IMG/VR virus record: IMGVR_UViG_3300033552_000051
Span: 1-25,787 of that record
Strand: one strand, 5' to 3'
Length of the DNA: 25,787 bases
From: a virus
Position 1 is the first letter of the stretch. Every line of letters begins with the position of its first letter. Below are positions 1 through 6,813 of this stretch, one piece after another. The notes beneath the pieces were generated by a model that made no database searches, was not told where the DNA came from, and saw only the letters and a list, made by a program, of their open reading frames with translations. The position numbers and the translations under genes are program-made.

Positions 1-180
1 GACTACAAAGAAGCAACGGTGAAGCTTAATCAATTTCATAAGGACATGCGTAACTTAGGGATGATTAATGAACATAAAAGAATATTTAGAAACATTTCAT
101 TGTGTGCAAATGAGGTGGTAAATGCTCTTAAATCAATGCAGGAAGCGATTGTAAAAAGCAAACCTAAACCCAAATTTTGA
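1..180 (+). CDS. C-terminal part of an unknown protein (5' end outside window)
   Basis: Frame 1 is open from the first base to TGA at 178-180 and gives 59 residues ending in a basic, proline-containing tail (SKPKPKF). The visible part is amphipathic and probably helical, with several Asn, Lys and Met residues. No domain is recognised. The same strand and the short gap (30 nt) to the next start suggest it belongs to the same transcription unit as the small genes ahead of terminase, where phages often keep late-gene regulators or unknown early proteins. Function cannot be assigned from this fragment. Confidence 0.6.
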   Translation, partial: DYKEATVKLNQFHKDMRNLGMINEHKRIFRNISLCANEVVNALKSMQEAIVKSKPKPKF

Positions 181-210
181 TATTACGTTAAACATTACTA
201 AATTAGAGGT

Positions 211-429
211 ATGCCAGAACAAAATACATACAAAAATTGCATTAACTACACTCCATTTAAAATAATGGGCATAAGGCAGGAAAAAGGCTATTGTGATAAA
301 ATAGGAGTCTTTATGTCTAACGCCTATGATACATGCGAAGCCTCTACAGATGATTTAGGGGAATGCGCTATGGTAGGAGAAAATTTCGGATGTATTCATT
401 TTAATAACAAACCAATGATTAAAGAATAA
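211..429 (+). CDS. small cysteine-rich hypothetical protein (72 aa)
   Basis: Codes for 72 residues with five cysteines (C10, C28, C42, C52, C61) and a histidine at 63 in the motif FGCIHF. The spread of Cys with a final C-x-H looks like a small metal-binding or redox-active fold, but this is inferred from composition only. I do not recognise a named family. The ATG is preceded by TTAGAGGT, an A/T-rich leader with at most a weak ribosome site. The next gene starts 2 nt after its stop, so the two are likely co-translated. The location just before terminase suggests a phage accessory role; no function is claimed. Confidence 0.6.
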   Translation: MPEQNTYKNCINYTPFKIMGIRQEKGYCDKIGVFMSNAYDTCEASTDDLGECAMVGENFGCIHFNNKPMIKE

Positions 430-431
430 TT

Positions 432-710
432 ATGGTAGTAGGAAACGATTCAGAAGGAAATTACCTTTGCCCTGGCGACATAGTTATAGACTCCGATGGA
501 TTCGAAAGGGAAATAATTAAAGATAAACACCGTGAAAAGTTTGATTGTGGCTATATAATAGGTTATTTCATTCCAGACGGGTGTATATTAAAGACTCGTA
601 ATCCAATATATGCAACGTATGAATTCCAAATGTTTATGGTAAACGAATCGGGAGATGATTATAAAGAAAGAACAGAGCGTTGCAAGGCATATAAAATAAA
701 CAACGGATAA
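432..710 (+). CDS. hypothetical protein (92 aa)
   Basis: A 92-residue, mixed charged protein that starts 2 nt after the preceding stop. Its N-terminal half (SEGNYLCPGDIVIDSDG) reads like a small beta-barrel or KOW/SH3-like fold, with alternating hydrophobic residues and glycine turns, but there is no diagnostic motif. The C-terminus is hydrophilic and rich in Lys, Glu and Arg. Same strand and tight spacing tie it to the gene before it. A 65-aa minus-strand frame overlaps it at 588-785 but is judged a shadow. Function unknown. Confidence 0.6.
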   Translation: MVVGNDSEGNYLCPGDIVIDSDGFEREIIKDKHREKFDCGYIIGYFIPDGCILKTRNPIYATYEFQMFMVNESGDDYKERTERCKAYKINNG

Positions 711-729
711 TTCACAAACTACATACAAA

Positions 730-852
730 ATGAGAAAGATAAATAAGCCTACTAAAGAGTTTTTGGAGGCACTAAAGGCAAACAATAACTCATATTTAGC
801 ATCATGGGCTAATCAATCAATAAACGGAGTTAAACCACGTACAAGGGAATAA
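730..852 (+). CDS. small hypothetical protein (40 aa) coupled to terminase
   Basis: ATG at 730 opens a 41-codon frame ending in TAA at 850-852, whose last base is the first base of the next ATG (TAATG). The protein begins MRKINKPTKEFLEAL and is basic and probably helical. The one-base overlap with the following gene and the same strand argue for a real translated gene, possibly serving translational coupling of the terminase small subunit. No family is recognised. It would be missed by pipelines with a 60-residue cut-off. Confidence 0.5.
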   Translation: MRKINKPTKEFLEALKANNNSYLASWANQSINGVKPRTRE

Positions 853-1289
853 TGGCAGCAGGAAGACCAAAGACATTCGAAACACCTAAATCCTTAGAAC
901 AGGCATGGGGTGAATATAAGTTATTCCTTAAGGAAGAAGCTAAGAATTGGCCAAAGGTTCAATATGTAGGCAAAGAAGGGGATAGGAAAGAAGATTATCC
1001 GGTACTACCTTATACGATAGAGGGATTTAAGAGATATTGCCGTAGTAAATACGGTTGTGTAGATCAATATTTAAAGAATCAAGATAATGACTACATAGAA
1101 TTTCTTCCTATCTGTTCGTATATTAAAGAGGAAGTACGTGAGCATCAAATAACTGGCGGTTTATTAGGCACTTTTAACGCTTCAATTACCCAAAGATTAA
1201 ACGGCCTTACTGAAAAGCAAGAAACAGTTATTAAGACAACCGAAAACCCGTTTAAATGGGAAGAACTTGAAGGTAACAAAGAAGACTAG
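852..1289 (+). CDS. terminase small subunit (putative)
   Basis: A 145-aa protein directly before the large terminase, the usual place for the small subunit that recognises packaging sites on phage DNA and regulates the motor. It starts MAAGRPKTFETP, continues with helical, Trp/Tyr-rich segments, and has a C-terminal stretch GLLGTFNASITQRLNGL (about residues 102-118) resembling the GxYNxxIxxRLxGL signature of small terminase proteins in Bacteroidota and P22-gp3-like families. The C-terminal tail is acidic (EELEGNKED). The start overlaps the previous stop by one base; the end overlaps the large subunit by 23 nt. The family match is from memory of the motif; the role rests on motif plus position. 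Confidence 0.75.
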   Translation: MAAGRPKTFETPKSLEQAWGEYKLFLKEEAKNWPKVQYVGKEGDRKEDYPVLPYTIEGFKRYCRSKYGCVDQYLKNQDNDYIEFLPICSYIKEEVREHQITGGLLGTFNASITQRLNGLTEKQETVIKTTENPFKWEELEGNKED

Positions 1290-2511
1290 TCAGCTTTACA
1301 GATCAAAGAGCCGAATAAACGTATTAAAAGGTGGTGCTGGTTCTGGTAAATCAGTAGGCGTTACCCAAGTTGAGATACGAAAAGGGTTTGAGAACATAGA
1401 GCGCGTATTGGTTGTCCGTAAGGTTGCTAGAACATTAAGAGATTCGTGTTTTCAGCTTTTTAAAGACATATTAAGCTCTTCTGGTTTCAATAGGGGTGCT
1501 CATTTTGAATACAACTCAACAAGCATGTCCGTTCAATTAGAAAACGGTACAGTATTTTTATTTGCTGGGTTAGATGATGTAGATAAGTTAAAATCAATTG
1601 CAGGCATTAGCAGGATGGTAATTGAAGAGGCCGATCAGATATCAGAAGATGATTTTGATCAGTTAGATTTAAGATTAAGGGGCGAAAACCTTTATTTCCC
1701 TCAAATAACACTGATGTTAAATCCTGTTTCCCAATCTCATTGGATAAAGAAACGGTTTTTTGACACTCAAGACCCAGATGTTTTAATAATAGAGTCTAGT
1801 TACCTAGACAATCCATTCCTTGACTTAGGGTATATTAGCAGGTTAAAGGCGTTAGAGTTTACCAACCCAAGAAAGCACCGCATATATGTTTTAAATGAAT
1901 GGGGAATAGAAGATACAGATAAGCTATTCATTCGCAACTTTAACCGTTTAAAACACGTTGGAACGCCTAAGTACGACCCAGAATTTGATTTATACCTATG
2001 TTGGGATTTAAACTATGACCCCGTTTGCCATGCGGTTCAATTGCTAGATAATGGATTTGTAGTATTAAAAACATTCGGGCAAAAAGGTATTCAGCTTCCT
2101 TATGTTTGTGCTCAAATAAAACACGAATACCCCGAAGCTTTCTTTCAAGTTAACGGTGATGCGTCTGGGCATTATTCACGTAACCTAACGGATAACTCGA
2201 CATCGTACGAGATAATAAAGCAATGTTTGTCAATGTCATGGAATCAGTTTAATGTACCTAAGGCAAACCCTAGTCATAAACGATCTAGGATACAATGTAA
2301 TGCACTATTCGACTTTGGACATGTTTTGATACATGAACAATGCGAAGACCTCATAAAAGATATTGAAAGCGCAATTGTGGATAATAACGGATCACTTGAT
2401 AAATGGAAAAAAGATAATCCGGCTTTATCGCATTGGTTAGACCCTATTCGATATCATGCCAATTCGGAACACCAAGAATTTTTCAAAACAATTGACTTTG
2501 AACAAATTTAA
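1267..2511 (+). CDS. terL: terminase large subunit (ATPase-nuclease)
   Basis: A 414-aa DNA packaging motor that docks on the portal, uses ATP to pump DNA into the prohead and cuts concatemers. The N-terminal ATPase has Walker A GGAGSGKS at residues 22-29 and Walker B MVIEEAD with acidic residues 120-121. The C-terminal RNase-H-like nuclease shows three acidic positions: D247 (CWDLNYDP), D298 (NGDASG) and D392 (HWLDPIRY). Length and motif order fit a complete TerL. No ATG lies before Walker A, so the best start is TTG at 1267, overlapping the small subunit by 23 nt. The real start could be another non-ATG codon upstream in the same frame, which is open from 1153. Confidence 0.95.
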   Translation: MKVTKKTSQLYRSKSRINVLKGGAGSGKSVGVTQVEIRKGFENIERVLVVRKVARTLRDSCFQLFKDILSSSGFNRGAHFEYNSTSMSVQLENGTVFLFAGLDDVDKLKSIAGISRMVIEEADQISEDDFDQLDLRLRGENLYFPQITLMLNPVSQSHWIKKRFFDTQDPDVLIIESSYLDNPFLDLGYISRLKALEFTNPRKHRIYVLNEWGIEDTDKLFIRNFNRLKHVGTPKYDPEFDLYLCWDLNYDPVCHAVQLLDNGFVVLKTFGQKGIQLPYVCAQIKHEYPEAFFQVNGDASGHYSRNLTDNSTSYEIIKQCLSMSWNQFNVPKANPSHKRSRIQCNALFDFGHVLIHEQCEDLIKDIESAIVDNNGSLDKWKKDNPALSHWLDPIRYHANSEHQEFFKTIDFEQI

Positions 2512-2521
2512 TGTAACTTTG
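2492..2521 (+). promoter_or_regulatory. candidate Bacteroidota-type promoter
   Basis: TTG at 2492-2494 is followed after 19 nt by TAACTTTG at 2514-2521, a full match to the Bacteroidota -7 consensus TAnnTTTG with the usual -33 TTG spacing. It lies at the very end of the large terminase gene and 4 nt before the ATG at 2526. Initiation would be near or at that ATG, implying a leaderless or very short leader. A single motif match in AT-rich DNA can arise by chance. Confidence 0.35.
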
Positions 2522-2525
2522 AAAT

Positions 2526-2648
2526 ATGGATAAGAGACTTAGGCATTTGCGATATAAAAAAATAGAAAAAGGAAAATCGGATATAGTATTGAGTTTTTTC
2601 CATAAAATAAACATGACTCTAGTTAAAAATAGACTCAATTTGTTATGA
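2526..2648 (+). CDS. small hypothetical protein (40 aa)
   Basis: ATG at 2526 gives a 40-residue basic protein (begins MDKRLRHLRYKKIEKGKS) with a hydrophobic middle segment (IVLSFFHKI). Its TGA overlaps the ATG of the following gene as ATGA at 2645-2648, the same coupling used by neighbouring genes. It fills the otherwise empty 130-nt gap after terminase. No family is recognised. The strongly basic N-terminus could bind nucleic acid or be a short translated leader for the next gene. Confidence is moderate because the gene is short. Confidence 0.5.
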   Translation: MDKRLRHLRYKKIEKGKSDIVLSFFHKINMTLVKNRLNLL

Positions 2649-3043
2649 AGTGCGAAAAATACACGTCGATTTGCAAGTTTATTCCTGAATGCCTTGAATC
2701 GCTTGTTATTAAAACCGGCAAAATAGGTACTTATAAGGTTGTTTTGTTGGATAAGTTCAAACGGAAATATACATTTGAAGGACCAACAACAGGCGATATA
2801 ACTCTTTCGTTAGAGTTTGGAGAGCTTCATTATTCTTTACTAAATAGGTTTGCAGGTCAGTTCGGCATGCTTATTTATATCAATGATGTGCTATTGGTAG
2901 TCAACTGTGAAGAGTCTTATAACTCTATGGTCATACAGCCTATTAGTGTTACTCCTTCGGTAAGCGCATTCACAATAGATTTAACAATATGCGATAGTCT
3001 AGCAGAGTTTGATAGTAGTTTTGATTTCAGTTTCGCTATATAA
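2645..3043 (+). CDS. putative tail protein with FDxSFD C-terminus (132 aa)
   Basis: A 132-aa, beta-rich protein with no signal peptide. Its last residues (AEFDSSFDFSFAI) resemble the C-terminus of the 750-aa baseplate-type protein at 6813-9065 (GAFDESFDNSFDI), which suggests both belong to the same tail structure. The segment KTGKIGTYKVVLLDKF followed by alternating hydrophobic residues looks like a small beta-sandwich. It lies between terminase and the tail chaperone/tape measure genes. The specific role (for example tail tube or tip component) is not established; 'tail protein' is inferred from the shared C-terminus and location. Confidence 0.6.
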   Translation: MKCEKYTSICKFIPECLESLVIKTGKIGTYKVVLLDKFKRKYTFEGPTTGDITLSLEFGELHYSLLNRFAGQFGMLIYINDVLLVVNCEESYNSMVIQPISVTPSVSAFTIDLTICDSLAEFDSSFDFSFAI

Positions 3044-3098
3044 ATTAACATTATGAAAGCAAGTAGATGTGGAAAATGTGGAAATTATTCAGAAAGCC

Positions 3099-3416
3099 AT
3101 GAGCTTATGCAACTTAGTACTCCTTTGCCTTGGAGTAGCTTCATTAAGCCTATTCATTCAGACGTGCTTGGGACGAGGGATGATATTCAGTCGGTACGGT
3201 CTTTATTTAAATTATCTTTGGATAAAGAACTGGAGAAAATCGGACAGGTGGAAGAGGTTTTGGCTTAAACCTGCAGGTCTTTGTATTTATTGTAATGGCA
3301 CATGGTTATTTATTGTAATATTCTTCTTTTTGCATCGAGGAAACACTTTGCAAATAGCATTATTTTTAGGAATGGGTTTAAATTTCATTTGGATTAAAAT
3401 TTTAGAAAAGTTATGA
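3099..3416 (+). CDS. small membrane protein with CxYCxGTW motif
   Basis: From ATG 3099 the frame encodes 105 residues. A first hydrophobic segment (LCNLVLLCLGVASLSLFI) is followed by a basic, Trp-rich linker (WIKNWRKSDRWKRFWLK), the motif CIYCNGTWLF, and two further hydrophobic stretches, so two or three membrane spans are likely. The CxxC with GTW resembles small inner-membrane proteins of the DUF1360 type, but the match is loose. TGA overlaps the next ATG (ATGA). The same frame also offers GTG starts at 3069 and 3078. A second frame starting at ATG 3053 overlaps the 5' end; I favour this frame because it runs to the coupled junction. Its role in a tail operon is unknown. Confidence 0.6.
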   Translation: MSLCNLVLLCLGVASLSLFIQTCLGRGMIFSRYGLYLNYLWIKNWRKSDRWKRFWLKPAGLCIYCNGTWLFIVIFFFLHRGNTLQIALFLGMGLNFIWIKILEKL

Positions 3417-4105
3417 GTGACAGGGATGCTATAAGGAAGATTGAATCAATAAAGTCTTTTTTTAATAAAAAGCCTAAAGAAAAGCAGCCTGATTGGTTAG
3501 TCAATCCAGACGTTCAGACACGTTATGTGTTTACGTCTAACGGTATTGACTACTATGAGCTAACATCTGGCTACAATGCGTACTATGAGCGTTATATGGC
3601 TGCACAGGATAGGCTTAACGAGATTGAACAGCGTTGCGATGGCAAGTATTTAGATTTATTCCAAGACTTGATTGATGAATACACTCGTAAAGGCGATTTA
3701 GTCAACATTGCTATTATCAATAAGAACCTACGGGATTTAAGAAGCTATGTATTTAACGTAAACCTTCTTTACAATCTTGCGGCGGTATGGTACTTCGATA
3801 AGAACGAAAACCCATTTACTTACGATCACGAATATTGTGATAAAAAAATAAGTGATTGGAAAAAGGACAAGGAGGCATTAAGTTTTTTTTTGCAAGCTCC
3901 TATTCGGGAGTACTTGCCACAACTCAATATATCCAAGGAAGATTTGAGAGCTTACATAATGGGCCTATCACTAAGAGAGTTGTCGACCCTAAAGTATCAT
4001 TTGTCGAATCAACTAAAAGACGTGAAGAACAACGATTTAATTTCAATGCTTCAATCGCAGATAGAGGATATGGAGGCGTTACACTTGAGCAGCTCACAGC
4101 TATGA
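3413..4105 (+). CDS. tail assembly chaperone, unshifted product (gpG-like, putative)
   Basis: The zero-frame product is 230 aa, mostly helical and charged, and sits just before the tape measure gene, where long-tailed phages keep the pair of chaperones (lambda gpG/gpGT type) that hold the tape measure protein during tail assembly. No domain is recognised by motif; the call rests on position and on the frameshift site inside it. After the T9 run at 3883-3891 this frame continues for 72 codons. Those codons have roughly half G or C in third positions, clearly more than the neighbouring genes, so this tail may be fortuitous or may be a C-terminus read in two frames. Confidence 0.6.
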   Translation: MSDRDAIRKIESIKSFFNKKPKEKQPDWLVNPDVQTRYVFTSNGIDYYELTSGYNAYYERYMAAQDRLNEIEQRCDGKYLDLFQDLIDEYTRKGDLVNIAIINKNLRDLRSYVFNVNLLYNLAAVWYFDKNENPFTYDHEYCDKKISDWKKDKEALSFFLQAPIREYLPQLNISKEDLRAYIMGLSLRELSTLKYHLSNQLKDVKNNDLISMLQSQIEDMEALHLSSSQL

Positions 4106-4155
4106 CAATATTAAAATATAACTTGTATATTGCATCATGCAAAAAAAAGAAATAA
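3413..4155 (+). CDS. tail assembly chaperone, -1 frameshift product (gpGT-like, putative)
   Basis: If ribosomes (or RNA polymerase) slip by -1 on T TTT TTT within 3883-3891, the first 159 residues are joined to 88 residues read in the frame that ends at TAA 4153-4155, giving about 247 aa. The new tail starts FASSYSGVLATTQYI and ends with TLEQLTAMTILKYNLY and a lysine run. Third positions in this extension are only about one quarter G/C, like typical genes of this AT-rich genome and unlike the competing frame. The extension ends 42 nt before the tape measure ATG. A sequencing error in the homopolymer is the main alternative. Confidence 0.55.
3883..3891 (+). promoter_or_regulatory. candidate -1 slippery site (T9)
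   Basis: Nine consecutive T, read in the zero frame as AGT TTT TTT TTG, contain a perfect X XXY YYZ heptamer (T TTT TTT), so both tRNAs can re-pair after a -1 step. It is located about 70% into the chaperone gene directly upstream of the tape measure gene. Runs of nine T are also classic sites of transcriptional slippage. Confidence 0.55.
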
Positions 4156-4197
4156 CTGGCTCCGGCGCGCAAACATTACCTTTAATGTATTGCGGTT

Positions 4198-6813
4198 ATG
4201 GCAGAAGTTCAAAATATACGGATTAAATATGTAGTTGATACTACAGACTTAGAGAAGTCTGATAAAGCCTTAAATAACCTAAACAAAGAGGAAAGGGAAT
4301 TAATATCAAACTTTCAAAAGGTAGATTCAGAAGCAAAAAAGACTAACGATACAATTCAAAGAGAGTCGGAACAGTCAGCCAAGGCCGTAGACAAAACTAC
4401 ACGATCAACAGATAATTTTTCAAAGGGAATACAAAAGGTGGGCGGTGCGATTGTCGCAGCGTTTGCAATTTCATCTGTAATAGATTTTACAAAGCAGATA
4501 ATTTCAGTTACCGGAGAGTTTCAAAGACTTTCCGCGGTGCTTACCAATACGCTAGGGAGCCAATCAATGGCACAGCGTGCGTTATCTGATATAAAAGCAT
4601 TTGCAGCAGAGACCCCATTTTCCGTATCCGAGTTAACAGCCTCATTTGTTAAGTTAGCCAATCAAGGATTTACACCAACTACAGAAGAACTTCGTAAGTT
4701 AGGCGATTTGGCGTCTAGTACAGGCAAAGGGTTTGACATGCTTACAGAGGCCATCATTGACGCACAAGTAGGAGAGTTTGAAAGGCTAAAAGAGTTTGGA
4801 ATAAGAGCAACAAAAGAAGGTGATAAAGTTTCATTTAGCTTTAAGGGCGTTAAAACTCAAACAGATTTTACAAACGAATCCATACGGGCATATATACTTT
4901 CTCTTGGAGATTTACAAGGGGTATCCGGTTCAATGGCTGCTATTTCTGAAACATTAGAGGGTAAGATTTCTAACTTAGGTGATTCTTATGAGTCATTTTT
5001 AAATACAATAGGGTCAGGTAATAATGGAGTTATTTCAAATGCTATTGGTTTACTAAGCGATTTAATTAAAGGCTTAGAAACTGCTTTACTAACAGAAGAT
5101 CAAATAGCAAACAGGGTGTTACAGACTGCAGCTAAAGTAAACGGCACGCAAATACTAAAATATATTGACGAAGACACTAATTCCTTACTAGAAAGCCAAA
5201 CCAAACTTAACGGGGTATATCTAGATGCAAATACATTACTAGATATTAATGTTAAGGATTTGGAGCGCGCAAGGTTTGCTCAAGAACAGTCCATTGATCC
5301 AATAAACAGAAAAATAGCAGCACTAGAAGCCGAAAATGAAAAGTACCTGTATGGCGATAACGCCCGTAATGTTCGTATAGGTAAGCTTAACGAAGAAAAA
5401 AACAGTATCCTTCAATCAATCGCAGGACAGCAATTTGCTATTGATGAATTAAACACGCGCCTTAAAGCAAACGAAAAAGCAGAGCAGGCTGCCGGCGAAG
5501 CAGCTAAAAAAGCAGCAGAAGAGCGTTCAAAGATAGCTGAAAAGCAGTTTAAGGATTCGTTAGCTAATTTAGGGCTAGAAGAACAAATTGCTATACGCAG
5601 AGCTAAACTAAACGGAGCATCCGAAGAGCAAATAAATCAAGTAAGCCAGTTTTATAACGATAGACGTATCGCATTATACCAACAATACGGTAAAGCGGTT
5701 GGATTAGTATTTAAAGGTGTTGTGCTGCGAGGTGAAGAACTTGAAAAAGAACTTACTAATATTTTAGCCGAAGAACTTGAAAAGAGGCTAGAGCAAGGAC
5801 GTAAGTTTGAGCAAGACTACAACAAAGATAAAGAGGCGAGTGTCGACAAGTCTTTAGAAGATGTAAATATTAGATTAGATCACAACACCTACGAGATACG
5901 TAAACGATTCGAACGAAACGAAGAAGGCCGCGCAATGGAAAGGGCTGCGCAAATTGGAGCTTTAGAAGCGAAAATAATAATCGAAGAAAAAGCCGAACGC
6001 GATTCAATTAAGTTAAAACTAGAATTACAGGATATTAACGATCAAATCCGTGCAGAGGAATTAGATAAAGAAAAGAAAGCATCCGATGAGCGCAAGGCAA
6101 TACGTAAAGCAGAATATGAATTAGCATTAACATTTGTTAACGCACTATTTCAAATCAACTCTAACAATATAGCTAGGGACTTACAGCAATTACAACAAAA
6201 ACAAGCGTATGAATTGCAATTAGCAGGAGACAACGCAAATGCGCGCGCTGTTATTCAGAATAAGTATGCAAAAGAAGAGGCTGCACTTAAAACCAAGCAA
6301 GCAAAGGCAGATAAGCAAGCTGCATTATTTAGCATTGCAATAAGTACGGCCCAAGCTATCTCAAAGGCTTCTCCAGTAATTCCTTTAATAGTATTTGCAG
6401 CGGCTACAGGTGCGCTGCAATTGGCTGCGGTTGCATCTAAGCCTATTCCTAAGTATAAGAAGGGTACTAAATCAGTTCAGGGTGTTGATACGGGGCAAGA
6501 TTCAATATTGGCTATGCTTAGGCCAGGAGAGGCTATTATCCCAACTGAACACGCTCAAAATAAGCAATACGCTCCAATTATAGCAGGCATGATTGACGGG
6601 ACATTTGATTTAAAGCAAATGAACTATTCAGACATCACTAAACAAGCGGTAACACAACAAACCGAACAATTAGGGGCTAAGATTGATAATTTAACTCGAG
6701 TTATGAAAGGGCTTCCAATTGCTAATGTAAGTGTAGATAAAAACGGGATTAGGACTTTCTTAAAACAAGGTCAAAGTGAAACAGAATTTACAAATAGATA
6801 TTTCAGAAACTAA
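4198..6813 (+). CDS. tape measure protein
   Basis: An 871-aa protein that sets tail length and is threaded through the tail tube, later helping DNA entry. The N-terminus (to about residue 80) is charged coiled coil, then comes a hydrophobic stretch (GGAIVAAFAISSVIDF). Next is the conserved tape measure region with ETPFSVSELTASFVKLANQG and GNLAxST-like segments (about 120-270), ending in LEGKISNLGDSYESFL. A long Ala/Glu/Lys-rich coiled coil follows to about 700, then a hydrophobic segment (PVIPLIVFAAATGALQLAAV) and KKGTKSV...LRPGEAIIPTE (about 755-785), typical of Bacteroidota phage tape measures. It follows the chaperone frameshift gene, and its stop overlaps the next start (TAATG). Family assignment is confident. 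Confidence 0.92.
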   Translation: MAEVQNIRIKYVVDTTDLEKSDKALNNLNKEERELISNFQKVDSEAKKTNDTIQRESEQSAKAVDKTTRSTDNFSKGIQKVGGAIVAAFAISSVIDFTKQIISVTGEFQRLSAVLTNTLGSQSMAQRALSDIKAFAAETPFSVSELTASFVKLANQGFTPTTEELRKLGDLASSTGKGFDMLTEAIIDAQVGEFERLKEFGIRATKEGDKVSFSFKGVKTQTDFTNESIRAYILSLGDLQGVSGSMAAISETLEGKISNLGDSYESFLNTIGSGNNGVISNAIGLLSDLIKGLETALLTEDQIANRVLQTAAKVNGTQILKYIDEDTNSLLESQTKLNGVYLDANTLLDINVKDLERARFAQEQSIDPINRKIAALEAENEKYLYGDNARNVRIGKLNEEKNSILQSIAGQQFAIDELNTRLKANEKAEQAAGEAAKKAAEERSKIAEKQFKDSLANLGLEEQIAIRRAKLNGASEEQINQVSQFYNDRRIALYQQYGKAVGLVFKGVVLRGEELEKELTNILAEELEKRLEQGRKFEQDYNKDKEASVDKSLEDVNIRLDHNTYEIRKRFERNEEGRAMERAAQIGALEAKIIIEEKAERDSIKLKLELQDINDQIRAEELDKEKKASDERKAIRKAEYELALTFVNALFQINSNNIARDLQQLQQKQAYELQLAGDNANARAVIQNKYAKEEAALKTKQAKADKQAALFSIAISTAQAISKASPVIPLIVFAAATGALQLAAVASKPIPKYKKGTKSVQGVDTGQDSILAMLRPGEAIIPTEHAQNKQYAPIIAGMIDGTFDLKQMNYSDITKQAVTQQTEQLGAKIDNLTRVMKGLPIANVSVDKNGIRTFLKQGQSETEFTNRYFRN

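Noticed and set aside
3053-3268. 71-aa frame starting with a CxxC-containing N-terminus
   Set aside because: It overlaps the membrane-protein frame, ends without coupling and reads less naturally; kept only as an alternative N-terminus question.
4137-4226. 29-aa frame before the tape measure gene
   Set aside because: Too short to support as a gene and overlaps the tape measure start; mentioned only as a possible second frameshift tail.
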